Positions 1 through 7,883 of a DNA stretch of 64,000 nt are shown here, in pieces. Where the stretch lies: positions 1 to 64,000 of the forward strand of contig CAYHVK010000018.1 in the NCBI GenBank assembly GCA_964360255.1. Direction: 5' to 3'. This DNA is from CAYHVK01 sp964360255 (GTDB taxonomy: Bacteria > Bdellovibrionota > Bdellovibrionia > Bdellovibrionales > UBA1609). The notes under the pieces were generated by a model, which did not search any database, had not been told where the DNA came from, and worked only from the letters and a program-made list of their open reading frames with translations. Numbering within the stretch: position 1 is the first letter of the stretch; each line of letters starts with the position of its first letter. The translations under genes were made by a program, and so were the position numbers.

Positions 1-1
1 A

Positions 2-712
2 CATGATTTAGTAGAGGAAAGTCATAGAGATCTTCTGGAGGAGGTATTTGAGAGACTATTTAGCGAACTTGACCTTCGTGCTATAGATTATGAAGTTACG
101 TACAAAATAAGCGCGGATGATGGCATCTACGAAGTCTATCTAGAGAACCAAACGACAAAAGGAAACGATAAAGATATAATTACGCTTTCTGTGAATGGAG
201 AAAGTTTGCCCAAAAACTCTGACAGTAAAAGCACATTTATGCATTTTGAAGATGTAAAGTTGCCCAAAAATGATTCTGTGCCGATTAATCTCACACTGCG
301 ATGGTACGCAACTCCTTTTGAAGAGGAGTTACTAAAAAAGCTCGAACAAAAGGTGAGTGAATGGCAGTCCCGCCTTAAAAAATCACAAGTGACGAAATTG
401 ATCACTTACCATCCCTCGCTGAACTATTTTCTAGAGCGATTTAAAATTGCTTCTCCGGTTTATATTGAGAATAAGCCTGGGGTACCTCCATCGGGTCAGC
501 ACATTCTCAGTGTGATTCAATTGATGAAAGACCAGAAGCTTAAAATTATTCTCGTGGATAATTTCTTCGACACAAAAATTGCCGATCGAATCGCCAAAGA
601 AGTCCCTGGCGCGAAAGTGCGCTCTGTAGGAGTCGCCGTAGGCTCTGCATCAGAATTAAAAACTCTCGAAGATTTAATTGAGCAGTTGGTGCGAACAATC
701 GAGGGCGCTTAG
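2..712 (+). CDS. Metal ABC transporter substrate-binding protein, C-terminal part (5'-truncated)
   Basis: The frame is open from the left edge of the window, so the start lies outside. The last ~140 residues look like the C-terminal lobe of a TroA/ZnuA-type (SBP_9) periplasmic metal-binding protein: a helix rich in Glu/Lys, then TYHPSLNYFLERF (compare the family's F-H-P-x-x-x-Y-F motif), a PGVPPSGQHI segment, and IILVDNFFDTKIADRIAKEV before the closing helix. The ~95 residues before this are polar, Ig-like in feel, and do not match the family's usual metal-site region, so an insertion or unusual architecture is possible. It overlaps the following permease by one base (TAGTG), which supports co-translation and a metal-uptake role. 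A GTG at 191 could give a short internal start, but the open upstream frame argues against it. Confidence 0.65.
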   Translation, partial: HDLVEESHRDLLEEVFERLFSELDLRAIDYEVTYKISADDGIYEVYLENQTTKGNDKDIITLSVNGESLPKNSDSKSTFMHFEDVKLPKNDSVPINLTLRWYATPFEEELLKKLEQKVSEWQSRLKKSQVTKLITYHPSLNYFLERFKIASPVYIENKPGVPPSGQHILSVIQLMKDQKLKIILVDNFFDTKIADRIAKEVPGAKVRSVGVAVGSASELKTLEDLIEQLVRTIEGA

Positions 713-1518
713 TGGAAACGATTTATTTTTTCGCTGCACCTTTCGTCATGTGTTTATTGTTGATCGGTATACACTGTTATTTAGGTTTGCATGTTCTTGC
801 GCGCGGAGTGGTCTTTGTTGATTTAAGTCTTGCGCAGGTGGCCTCCTTCGGGGCCGCTTGTGCGCTTATTATTGATCCTGAACATCATTCACCTTACAGC
901 TATTTTATTTCGCTGAGTTTTACTTTAGTAGCAGCGGCACTATTCGCCTTTGCCCGCCGGTTCGAGCATCGAATTTCGCAAGAGGCATTGATCGGTATCA
1001 CCTATGCATTTGCCTCAGCGGCACTTGTGCTGGTGGTCGATCGCTTAGCTCATGGTGCAGAACACTTAAAAGAAGCTTTGGTGGGACAAATTTTATGGGT
1101 CAGCTGGCAAGATGTATTAAAGACCGGCTTAATTTATTCGGTCGTCGGTTTGATTCACTATTTTTATCGTAAAGAAATCGTAGCCTCTTCATTTGAACGT
1201 GAATCCACCCATTGGGTTTGGGATTTCTTGTTCTATTCGCTGTTCGGCGTAGTGATCACATCATCGACTTCAATCGCGGGGGTGCTGCTGGTCTTTTCAT
1301 TCTTAATTGTACCCGCTGTCATTAGCACATTATTCTTCGATCGTTTAGTATCGCGCCTTCTCTTCGGGTGGAGCGGAGCCGCCATCATAAGTCTGATCGG
1401 AATGTGGGTGAGTTATAAATTTGATCTACCAGTCGGAGCCGTTCTCGTTGTGCTGCTCACATCCATGCCAATCTTAGCTCTTTTAGTTTTAGCTTTTCAG
1501 AAAAGAACAGCCGGTTGA
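712..1518 (+). CDS. Metal (zinc/manganese-type) ABC transporter permease, ABC-3 family
   Basis: This is a 268-residue polytopic membrane protein of the ZnuB/TroC class, which forms the inner-membrane channel for Zn2+ or Mn2+ taken from a periplasmic binding protein. Seven or eight hydrophobic segments are visible. The family-typical GVVFVDLSLAQVASFGA stretch lies at about residues 32-48, and the STSIAGVLLVFSFLIVPA stretch is in the last third. The GTG start overlaps the upstream stop by one base, implying tight coupling to the binding protein. No ATPase gene is seen downstream; it would have to lie left of the window. The metal cannot be told from the sequence, though zinc is favoured by the zinc enzyme encoded next door. 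Confidence 0.85.
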   Translation: METIYFFAAPFVMCLLLIGIHCYLGLHVLARGVVFVDLSLAQVASFGAACALIIDPEHHSPYSYFISLSFTLVAAALFAFARRFEHRISQEALIGITYAFASAALVLVVDRLAHGAEHLKEALVGQILWVSWQDVLKTGLIYSVVGLIHYFYRKEIVASSFERESTHWVWDFLFYSLFGVVITSSTSIAGVLLVFSFLIVPAVISTLFFDRLVSRLLFGWSGAAIISLIGMWVSYKFDLPVGAVLVVLLTSMPILALLVLAFQKRTAG

Positions 1519-1522
1519 ATAT

Positions 1523-1548
1523 TTCGTGCCCCTGCAGAGGGGCACGAA
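1523..1548. terminator. Bidirectional terminator-like hairpin
   Basis: A perfect 11-bp inverted repeat (TTCGTGCCCCT/AGGGGCACGAA) with loop GCAG lies in the 36-bp gap between the convergent permease and carbonic anhydrase genes. There is no clear U-tract on either side, so termination efficiency is uncertain, but its position between convergent genes fits a shared terminator. Confidence 0.7.
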
Positions 1549-1554
1549 GAGCAC

Positions 1555-2280
1555 TTAATCACGAAATTCAACTTTGCCAGTTTCTAGATCGTACATGGCT
1601 AAGCGAATTTTTAGTTTTCCAGATTGAATTGCTTTTGCAATGATGGCTGATCTTTTTTCAAGGTCGGTAGCCACACCCTTAACGTTACTCCAAGACTCAT
1701 CCTTAACACCTGTTGATTGTGGTTTTCTTTTGTAAGAGGCAAGGCGAGGATGAATATCATGCACGAGCTCATTAAGAGCCGGGCTACCAGCGTCTGAACC
1801 ATCAAGTGTTGCGAGTGCGGCTTTAACGGCGCCACACGATGTATGTCCCATGACAACAAGTTGTTGCGAGCCCAGGTGGCTCACAGCATATTCCATTGAG
1901 GCAATGCCGGCGTCGTCTAATGTTTCACCAGCTGTCCGCACAGTGAATATTTCACCTAACTTTTGATCGAACACAATTTCAGGTGGAACGCGGCTGTCAC
2001 TACAAGAAAGAACAATTGAGTGAGGGGTTTGTCCTGTGGCTAGTCTTTTGACATCCTCGTAGCCTTGTCCGTCTTTGCGAAGCTTGTTTGTTGTGTATCT
2101 TGTGTTGCCGTTTTTCAACCACATCAAAGCTTTGTCAGGATCAATTCCAGGCACTTCGGCATGGTGATCTGAGTGGCTTGAATGGTGAGCCGCTTGCGAT
2201 TTTGCCGTTGCCTCATGGGTTGTCTTAGCATTGGCAGTAATTGCAAATGTAAAAATACAAAGTAAGACTTTGTTTAGCAT
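1555..2280 (-). CDS. Periplasmic beta-class carbonic anhydrase
   Basis: The enzyme converts CO2 and water to bicarbonate and a proton. Family zinc ligands are present: C93 and D95 in CSDSR, and H146/C149 in HTSCG. A classical Sec signal peptide (MLNKVLLCIFTFAITANA) predicts export. Between it and the catalytic domain is a His-rich patch (HHSSHSDHH, about residues 32-40) that is not part of the core fold and could bind or deliver zinc. Length (241 residues) is normal for the class plus leader. It is convergent with a metal-transport permease. The promoter should lie in the 197-bp gap to the divergent ceramidase-like gene, where I see no convincing operator. Function is secure from the zinc-site motifs; the role of the His patch is inference. 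Confidence 0.93.
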   Translation of the reverse strand: MLNKVLLCIFTFAITANAKTTHEATAKSQAAHHSSHSDHHAEVPGIDPDKALMWLKNGNTRYTTNKLRKDGQGYEDVKRLATGQTPHSIVLSCSDSRVPPEIVFDQKLGEIFTVRTAGETLDDAGIASMEYAVSHLGSQQLVVMGHTSCGAVKAALATLDGSDAGSPALNELVHDIHPRLASYKRKPQSTGVKDESWSNVKGVATDLEKRSAIIAKAIQSGKLKIRLAMYDLETGKVEFRD

Positions 2281-2477
2281 AATAGTTCCTTTTCATTTAA
2301 GTGATAGTTCATGATTCAATCGAAAATAAAAGAAAACAAGATTGGTGAAGGCCAGTCGAGTGAGTAACTAAAGCGGTAAACAAAAAAGTTGTTCGGTCCT
2401 TAAGTCTAGGCTGTTGCCCAAGCCAATTTTTTTGTCCTGCTATTGGCATCTTATAGAAGTTCTGTTTAATTGAATGA

Positions 2478-3194
2478 GTGATTGATTGGTTTAAACCTAT
2501 AGATGCTTATTGCGAACGCCTAGGCCCAGAATTTTGGGCTGAGCCTTTTAATGCTTTATCGAATATTTTTATGATCCTAGCGGGAGTGTGCGGGTTTTAC
2601 CTTATTTCGCAAATTAAAAAGCCACAAATTGAGCCCTTTTCGCGTCGCTGGATCTACCTTCTTTCATTTGCTGCAATCTTAACTGGCTTTGGCAGTTTCT
2701 TCTTTCACACTTATGCCAATTTCATCACTCTCTGGGGCGATATACTGCCCATTCTGTTTTTTATGGAGATTTTTTTGGCATTCACGTTGGTTCAAATTTT
2801 TCGTTGGAAATGGTGGTCAACCTCGTTGGCACTTGTAGTTTTTTTTGCCATCGCCGTGACGCTACAACTGCTGCTTCCGAAAAATTTATTAAATGGTTCT
2901 GTGACATACGTTCATGGTGTTTTTGTGCTGGTTTTGGTTCTTCATGCGTTAAACTATCGTGTGCGCCTCAATCCAGATGATCGGCACTCAATATGTTTGA
3001 TGAAAAGATATGCAATTGCCTTTGGGCTCTTTTTGTTAAGTCTATTTTTTCGCACTTTTGATCACGCTTGGTGTGCGAGTTTTGCTATGGGTACACACTT
3101 TATTTGGCACATTTTGAATGGTTTTTTACTGTTCAGCCTCATTGAGATTCTAATTTTCGATTACAAACGGGATCAACGTCCAGGTCTCGTCTAG
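2478..3194 (+). CDS. Ceramidase-family (alkaline ceramidase-like) membrane protein
   Basis: This is a 238-residue protein with about seven hydrophobic segments. It carries the pattern of the alkaline ceramidase/CREST superfamily: an N-terminal DW-x-Y-C-E-R-x-G-x-x-F-W-A-E-P-x-N-x-x-S-N block, a G-x-G-S-x-x-F-H block with downstream W-G-D (about residues 75-90), and a C-terminal T-H-F-I-W-H block. The conserved His and Asp residues are candidate metal ligands. Members hydrolyse amide bonds of ceramides or related lipids in the membrane; bacterial members are poorly characterised. The GTG start is forced, because an in-frame TGA lies immediately upstream (2475-2477). No strong SD is seen. The gene stands alone, divergent from the carbonic anhydrase. 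Confidence 0.8.
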   Translation: MIDWFKPIDAYCERLGPEFWAEPFNALSNIFMILAGVCGFYLISQIKKPQIEPFSRRWIYLLSFAAILTGFGSFFFHTYANFITLWGDILPILFFMEIFLAFTLVQIFRWKWWSTSLALVVFFAIAVTLQLLLPKNLLNGSVTYVHGVFVLVLVLHALNYRVRLNPDDRHSICLMKRYAIAFGLFLLSLFFRTFDHAWCASFAMGTHFIWHILNGFLLFSLIEILIFDYKRDQRPGLV

Positions 3195-3275
3195 AATGCC
3201 TCAAAAAGAAGCACTCTGATTTATATATTTATAGAGAAATACCGAAAGGTTTCCTGAGAGATCATGGAGGCTTCT

Positions 3276-3554
3276 ATGTATTTACAAGGTAATCTGCAAT
3301 CTGTGTTTGATGCATTATACGAAATGGGTTTGATCGAACCTGTGCTCGATATGGATTGGGGCAACGCCATCACTGATCTCCGTGATAATCCTGACACTTT
3401 AAGTGAAGTCATCAAAGTTATTAATAAGCATCAAGGTGATCAAGAAGCTCTTCGTTCAGAATTAGAAAAATTCGATGATCGAATTTTGAGTTACCTAGCA
3501 ATGGAAGTCGCTCGAGAGTTCGCCGACTTTCATGCTCGTGGAGAGGTTCATTAA
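3276..3554 (+). CDS. Small acidic protein of unknown function upstream of the CpaF gene
   Basis: The predicted product is a 92-residue soluble, acidic protein with mostly helical propensity and no signal peptide or membrane segment. I chose ATG 3276 because GGAGG at 3266-3270 sits 5 nt upstream; ATG 3264 overlaps that SD and would have none of its own. One base separates its stop from the next start (3556), and a third gene, cpaF, follows 2 nt after that, so the three look like one operon. I do not recognise the family. The small protein / secreted protein / CpaF order recalls the Bdellovibrio hit locus (bd0108-bd0109 beside Flp-pilus genes), but sequence identity cannot be claimed from here. 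Confidence 0.75.
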   Translation: MYLQGNLQSVFDALYEMGLIEPVLDMDWGNAITDLRDNPDTLSEVIKVINKHQGDQEALRSELEKFDDRILSYLAMEVAREFADFHARGEVH

Positions 3555-3555
3555 T

Positions 3556-4125
3556 ATGAAATTATCAGTGTTAATTTTATCAATGCTATTCACAGTGACT
3601 GCGCAGGCGCAGTGGACGGTGGATTTTTCTCGACGTGCTGAACAAATGGGTCAGATGGGCAAGAATGAAGTGCAGTTGAATGAGACTGTACCGGGTGCAG
3701 ATATTGTCGTCACACAAGCTCCGGCTTCGACGGGTGGCGAAGAAAAAAGTTTATTTGACAAACTTTTCCAGCCGACAGGTCCAACACAAGAAATCGTAAT
3801 TTTAAATACTGAGCAAGGTTTTGTGCCCTCAACACTTCGTGTGCGCGAAGGTGCGCAATATAAAATCATCGTTGTGAACGTCAATGAAAAAGCCAAGAAT
3901 GTCAGCTTCGTGCTCGATTCTTTCTCTGAGCACCACGCCACTTTCTATGGCAAACTCAAATCATTTATGATCTCGCCAAAGAAAGAGGGCGTTTACACTT
4001 TTGTTTCTCCTGAAACATCGGCGCAGGGTCGCCTGGTGGTTCACCCAGCATTCGGTAAAGATTCATCAATTCCAACTATGACATCTCCTGAAATGCGCGC
4101 TCCTGCTTCACTAGTGGCGGAGTAA
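3556..4125 (+). CDS. Secreted cupredoxin-like protein
   Basis: The product is 189 residues from ATG 3556, which gives a clean Sec signal peptide (MKLSVLILSMLFTVTAQA, cleaved before QW). A longer frame from 3532 would put eight polar residues ahead of it. After a low-complexity linker (about residues 25-80) comes a beta-rich domain resembling cupredoxin-like folds: EIVILNTEQGFVPSTLRVREG at its start, FVLDSFSEHHATFYG in the middle and GVYTFVSPETSAQGRLVVHP at the end. The H-H pair and terminal H could bind metal, but a full type I copper set (His-Cys-His-Met) is not evident because the domain has no Cys. Neighbours suggest a partner of the CpaF-linked envelope system. Fold call is moderate, function unknown. 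Confidence 0.72.
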   Translation: MKLSVLILSMLFTVTAQAQWTVDFSRRAEQMGQMGKNEVQLNETVPGADIVVTQAPASTGGEEKSLFDKLFQPTGPTQEIVILNTEQGFVPSTLRVREGAQYKIIVVNVNEKAKNVSFVLDSFSEHHATFYGKLKSFMISPKKEGVYTFVSPETSAQGRLVVHPAFGKDSSIPTMTSPEMRAPASLVAE

Positions 4126-4127
4126 TT

Positions 4128-5231
4128 ATGTCTGGCGGCGGCGACTTTAAAAAAGACACCGTACGCACGTTCTTGCGTCCTATTATCCATTTACTGGATG
4201 ATGAAAAAATAACTGAAATTATGATTAATAGCTTCGACGAAATTTGGGTCGAAATTGCTGGTAAGGTTCATAAGACCGACGTTAAATTCCATGATGAAGA
4301 TGCGCTCAGAGCAGCTGTGACTAACATTGCTCAGCAAGTGGGTCGTTCGATTAGCGAGCAAGAGCCTCGTCTTGATGCTCGTTTGCCCGAAGGCTATCGT
4401 ATTCATGCCGTTTTGCCGCCGCTCGCTCGTAAAGGTACAACACTCGCCATTCGTAAATTCTCGAGCACTCAAATGACTTTCAAAGACTATGTGCGCATCG
4501 GTGCCATCACGGTAGATGCGGCTCAGTTTTTAGATCTCTCAATGAAGCTTGGTAAAAATATTCTGGTGAGTGGCGGTACAGGTTCGGGTAAAACAACGCT
4601 TCTTGGGGTTTTATGTGAACGCATTCCTTCTGGTCAGCGCATTATTGTTATCGAAGATGCGAGTGAATTAAAAATTGATTACGATCACATCGTATTTTTT
4701 GAAACTCGTATGGCGGATAATAAGGGTCTTAAAGAAGTCACCATTCGTGATTTATTAAAATCAAGTTTACGTTTACGTCCAGATCGCATCATCGTCGGAG
4801 AAGTCCGCTCAGAAGAAGCGCTCGAATTAATTCAAGCGATGAACACGGGTCATAAAGGTTGCCTCGGAACCATTCACGCCAACACTGCGACCGACTCTTT
4901 AATTCGTTTAGAGGCATTGGCCCAAGGCGCAGAAAGTAAACTCAGCGAGAAAGCTCTACGTTCGCAGATCGTTTCGGCTATTGATTTAGTGGTTCAGATT
5001 TCACGCTACTCAGACGGCTCTCGCCGCATTGCAGAAATTGCCGAGGTGCGTGGTTTTACTCCTGACGGAGCTTACGATGTAGCCTCTCTTTTCCAAATGG
5101 GACGCCTTCTAAAAGGAGCTGATGGCAAACTTCAAGGCCAGATCGAAGCTACCGGCGAGCTGCCCAGCTTTATGAGCGAAATCGAAGACAATCAGATTCC
5201 CTTCCCTCGCACTAAGTTTAAAGCAGCTTAG
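4128..5231 (+). CDS. cpaF: CpaF/TadA-family secretion or Flp-pilus ATPase
   Basis: This is a hexameric cytoplasmic ATPase of the type II/IV secretion superfamily. Walker A is SGGTGSGKTT (about residues 148-157). The Asp box and Walker B region follow (VIEDASELK, then RPDRIIVGEVRSEEALELIQAMNTGHKG), with the His box GTIHAN. The N-terminal half contains the typical ITEIMIN and SEQEPRLDARLPEGYRIHAVLPP segments. At 367 residues it is close to the shorter CpaF proteins. It follows the cupredoxin-like gene by 2 nt with SD GGAG. No tadB/tadC, pilin or secretin of a Tad system is present nearby, so it either powers a system encoded elsewhere or has a separate job. Confidence 0.92.
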   Translation: MSGGGDFKKDTVRTFLRPIIHLLDDEKITEIMINSFDEIWVEIAGKVHKTDVKFHDEDALRAAVTNIAQQVGRSISEQEPRLDARLPEGYRIHAVLPPLARKGTTLAIRKFSSTQMTFKDYVRIGAITVDAAQFLDLSMKLGKNILVSGGTGSGKTTLLGVLCERIPSGQRIIVIEDASELKIDYDHIVFFETRMADNKGLKEVTIRDLLKSSLRLRPDRIIVGEVRSEEALELIQAMNTGHKGCLGTIHANTATDSLIRLEALAQGAESKLSEKALRSQIVSAIDLVVQISRYSDGSRRIAEIAEVRGFTPDGAYDVASLFQMGRLLKGADGKLQGQIEATGELPSFMSEIEDNQIPFPRTKFKAA

Positions 5232-5276
5232 GCTGTTTTATTTGAATTCTCAGTATCGCTGTTATAACCATAGCCC

Positions 5277-6293
5277 GTGGATTTTAGTGGGAAAATCACC
5301 AACTCAGTCATACTTTTTTTAAAGCAAAAAGGCGTGTCAACCTCGAGCATTTTCGAGTTGACCGATTTGCCTGCGGAACTGCTTTGCGATCCATCAACTT
5401 GGTTACCGGCTAAAAAAGTTGAAAACTTCTTATCTGTTATCGAAGAAAAATTTCACGCATTAACACCCAACGCAGTTTTGATCGAAATGATCGGCCACGA
5501 TGCCAAAGAACTTCGGGGTTGGGGTGTACTCGATAGTGTTCTCCGTATGATGGAGAACCCGCAAGAAATTTACTTACAGCCGCATCGTTTTATTTCTTAC
5601 TTTGTTTCTCCGTCACCACCCATTGCGAATCTTACGCGCGCAGATTCTTCGGTTTCTTTTGATTTACCAATTGCCTGGGAAGAGTATCCGCAAGTGAATT
5701 GTTATTTGAAGGCTTCGCTTGAAAGTTTGCCGGTGTTTATCGGCAACAACATGGCTGAAGTGAAATGGGCGCAGAATAGCATTTCGATCACCTGGTGTTT
5801 AAAGCAGGCCACATTTGAAGTGGGCGAACTTAAAGAGCGCAAGATGGCTCCAGAATTTGTTGAGTCCCTTATCGAGACTCTCGAGAAAACCGAACAAGCT
5901 CTCGTTGATCGCACGCGTGAGCTTGATCGCATTCGCCAAGAAAATCAATTGGCGGCAAAATCAAATACAACTGATCTAGAGAAATGGTTTCATCTTTACC
6001 GCAATTTTAATCGTTACACTCAGCAGGTGATGAAACTGCAAGATTATTTCACGCGCTCGAAGCAGCTCGTGACCTTACTTGTGGCTCAAGACCGTATGAG
6101 CCCGCAAGTGAAAGAGGCGATGAAGCGGGTTGGTTGGGAGAGCATCCAGTCTCAATTCCCAGAAATTGCGACCTCTTTACTCAATGACTTTGAAGGCGAA
6201 AAACAATTACTCAACACGGAGAATCTACATGCCAAAAATTCAGAAGGTCCACGCCCGCGAAATTCTGGACAGTCGTGGTTTGCCAACAGTTGA
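5277..6293 (+). CDS. Putative ligand-sensing protein (AraC-N-like domain plus coiled coil), overlapping eno
   Basis: This is a 338-residue protein starting at GTG 5277. Residues ~10-185 resemble the ligand-binding N-terminal domain found in some AraC regulators and sensor proteins: a helical opening, DPSTWLPAKKVENFLSVIEEKF, GHDAKELRGWGVLDSVLRMM, and a beta-rich SVSFDLP segment. Residues ~195-240 form a strong coiled coil (TLEKTEQALVDRTRELDRIRQEN), followed by a helical tail. No HTH, kinase or cyclase domain is attached. The final 65 nt overlap the enolase start in another frame and encode a polar tail (about the last 21 residues). Either the overlap is real or the tail is non-conserved extension. 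Function unknown. Confidence 0.75.
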   Translation: MDFSGKITNSVILFLKQKGVSTSSIFELTDLPAELLCDPSTWLPAKKVENFLSVIEEKFHALTPNAVLIEMIGHDAKELRGWGVLDSVLRMMENPQEIYLQPHRFISYFVSPSPPIANLTRADSSVSFDLPIAWEEYPQVNCYLKASLESLPVFIGNNMAEVKWAQNSISITWCLKQATFEVGELKERKMAPEFVESLIETLEKTEQALVDRTRELDRIRQENQLAAKSNTTDLEKWFHLYRNFNRYTQQVMKLQDYFTRSKQLVTLLVAQDRMSPQVKEAMKRVGWESIQSQFPEIATSLLNDFEGEKQLLNTENLHAKNSEGPRPRNSGQSWFANS

Positions 6294-7497
6294 AGTTGAG
6301 CTGACTCTCGATAATGGTGTAGTCGCTCGCTCAGCAGTTCCATCAGGTGCATCGACTGGAGCTCATGAAGCTCACGAACTTCGCGATGGCGACAAAAAAC
6401 GATATCATGGCAAAGGCACGCGCACGGCAGTTGAAAATGTCATTAAAATTTTAGGCCCTGCGGTGAACGGTCTTGAAGTTTCAGATCAGAAAAAAATCGA
6501 CGACACTTTAATTTCTACCGACGGCACGCCGAACAAAGCTAAACTTGGCGCCAATGCCATTCTTGGTATTTCTCTCGCATCAGCAAAAGCCAATGCCCTT
6601 GATAAAAAACTTTGGCTTTTTGAATCTCTCACCCCTTCTGCAGTTCGTTTGCCGGTTCCACTGATGAACGTCATGAATGGTGGAGCGCACGCCAACAACG
6701 GTCTCGATGTACAAGAGTTTATGATTGCTCCAGTGAGTAGCGCGACTTTTGCTGAGGCGCTTCGTATGGGCAGTGAGATTTTTCAATCACTTAAAAAAAT
6801 CATCAGCGAGAAGGGCCTATCAACGGCTGTGGGTGATGAGGGTGGATTTGCTCCTAAACTAAAAAATAACCAAGAGGCTCTTGAGCTAGTTATGATGGCC
6901 ATTGAAAAAACAGGTTATCGTGCTGGTGAAGATGTTTATTTAGCTTTAGATGTAGCGGCCACTGAATTTTTTGCTGATGGTCAATACAACTGGGAGGGTT
7001 CAAAAATTACGCCCGAACAAATGGGTGAAATTTATTCGGGCTGGGCAAAGAAATTCCCGATTCGCAGTATTGAAGATGGTTTTGCTGAAGATGATTGGAC
7101 AGGTTGGCAGAGCTTTACAAAACTTCAGGGCAAGGCTTTGCAGCTTGTTGGTGATGATTTATTCGTAACAAATCCAGCGCGTCTCTCGCGCGGTATTGAA
7201 GAGAAATCGGCTAATTCAATTCTTGTGAAAGTAAATCAAATCGGAACTCTAACTGAAACTCGTCGTGCGGTAGAGATGGCTCTCAAGGCCAACTTCCATG
7301 CCGTGATGTCTCACCGTAGTGGTGAAACTGAAGACACTACGATTGCTGATTTAGCCGTAGGTCTAGGTTGTCAGCAAATTAAAACGGGCAGTCTGTGCCG
7401 TAGCGAACGTATCGCTAAGTACAATCAACTCCTGCGCATTGAAGAATACCTAGGCTCTAAAGCTCAATTCTGGGGCAATAAAGCTTTTGCATTTTAA
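6229..7497 (+). CDS. eno: Enolase (phosphopyruvate hydratase)
   Basis: The enzyme interconverts 2-phosphoglycerate and phosphoenolpyruvate in glycolysis. The protein from ATG 6229 is 422 residues, normal for the family, and begins with the canonical HAREILDSRGLPTVEVEL. Visible motifs are SGASTGAHEA, the LMNVMNGGAHANN block, GDEGGFAP, the metal/acid segments ALDVAATEF, SIEDGF and VGDDLFVTNP, the catalytic Lys in ILVKVNQIGTLTET, and SHRSGETED. GGAG at 6218-6221 supports this start; a 33-residue upstream extension in frame lacks conservation. It is followed by an ftsB-like gene, a pairing common in proteobacteria. Confidence 0.98.
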   Translation: MPKIQKVHAREILDSRGLPTVEVELTLDNGVVARSAVPSGASTGAHEAHELRDGDKKRYHGKGTRTAVENVIKILGPAVNGLEVSDQKKIDDTLISTDGTPNKAKLGANAILGISLASAKANALDKKLWLFESLTPSAVRLPVPLMNVMNGGAHANNGLDVQEFMIAPVSSATFAEALRMGSEIFQSLKKIISEKGLSTAVGDEGGFAPKLKNNQEALELVMMAIEKTGYRAGEDVYLALDVAATEFFADGQYNWEGSKITPEQMGEIYSGWAKKFPIRSIEDGFAEDDWTGWQSFTKLQGKALQLVGDDLFVTNPARLSRGIEEKSANSILVKVNQIGTLTETRRAVEMALKANFHAVMSHRSGETEDTTIADLAVGLGCQQIKTGSLCRSERIAKYNQLLRIEEYLGSKAQFWGNKAFAF

Positions 7498-7519
7498 GGG
7501 TTTAGCCTTAGACTTATAG

Positions 7520-7846
7520 GTGATGATTCGTTCGCTCTTTAAAACGATATCGACTTTCGTGACGGAACTCCTGCAAAGGCCAGTTCAAGTCCTCTCCATT
7601 TGCCTTTTTCTTCTCTTCGTCGGTCTTATACTTGATGGCAGTCTTTTTAGACTGTGGGTGCTTCACCGCGATTCTAATGGAATCGAACGCAAGATGAGGA
7701 GTGTTCGCGCCGCTACAGGCGAGATTCAAATGAAGATTAAAAAAGCAAAAGACCCACAATTTATTGAAATTCAGGCTCGTGATCGTTTCGAGCTGGCAGA
7801 AGAAGGCGACCTCATTTTCGTCTTCTCAGATTCAGAGGATAATTAA
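7520..7846 (+). CDS. ftsB: FtsB/DivIC-like septum-formation protein
   Basis: This is a 108-residue single-pass protein: a short cytoplasmic N-terminus, one hydrophobic segment (about residues 25-45), then a charged helix (HRDSNGIERKMRSVRAATGEIQMKIKKAKD) and the family-like ending DPQFIEIQARDRFELAEEGDLIFVF, close to the FtsB/DivIC consensus A-R-x-x-x-x-x-x-x-G-E. FtsB joins FtsL and FtsQ in the divisome. Its position directly after enolase matches the common eno-ftsB arrangement. Start is GTG 7520 or ATG 7523; AGG lies just upstream of both. Family assignment is good, though the coiled coil is short. Confidence 0.82.
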   Translation: MMIRSLFKTISTFVTELLQRPVQVLSICLFLLFVGLILDGSLFRLWVLHRDSNGIERKMRSVRAATGEIQMKIKKAKDPQFIEIQARDRFELAEEGDLIFVFSDSEDN

Positions 7847-7883
7847 CTATCGAAATCAAAACTATTCCATGGAGGAAAAGCGA

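Noticed and set aside
12..21. GAGGAAAGTC resembling the conserved RNase P RNA motif
   Set aside because: It is inside an open reading frame and the following bases do not continue the RNase P core.
2409..2431. GGCT/AGCC hairpin followed by a T-run in the divergent region
   Set aside because: A 4-bp stem in a promoter region with no gene ending nearby is not convincing.
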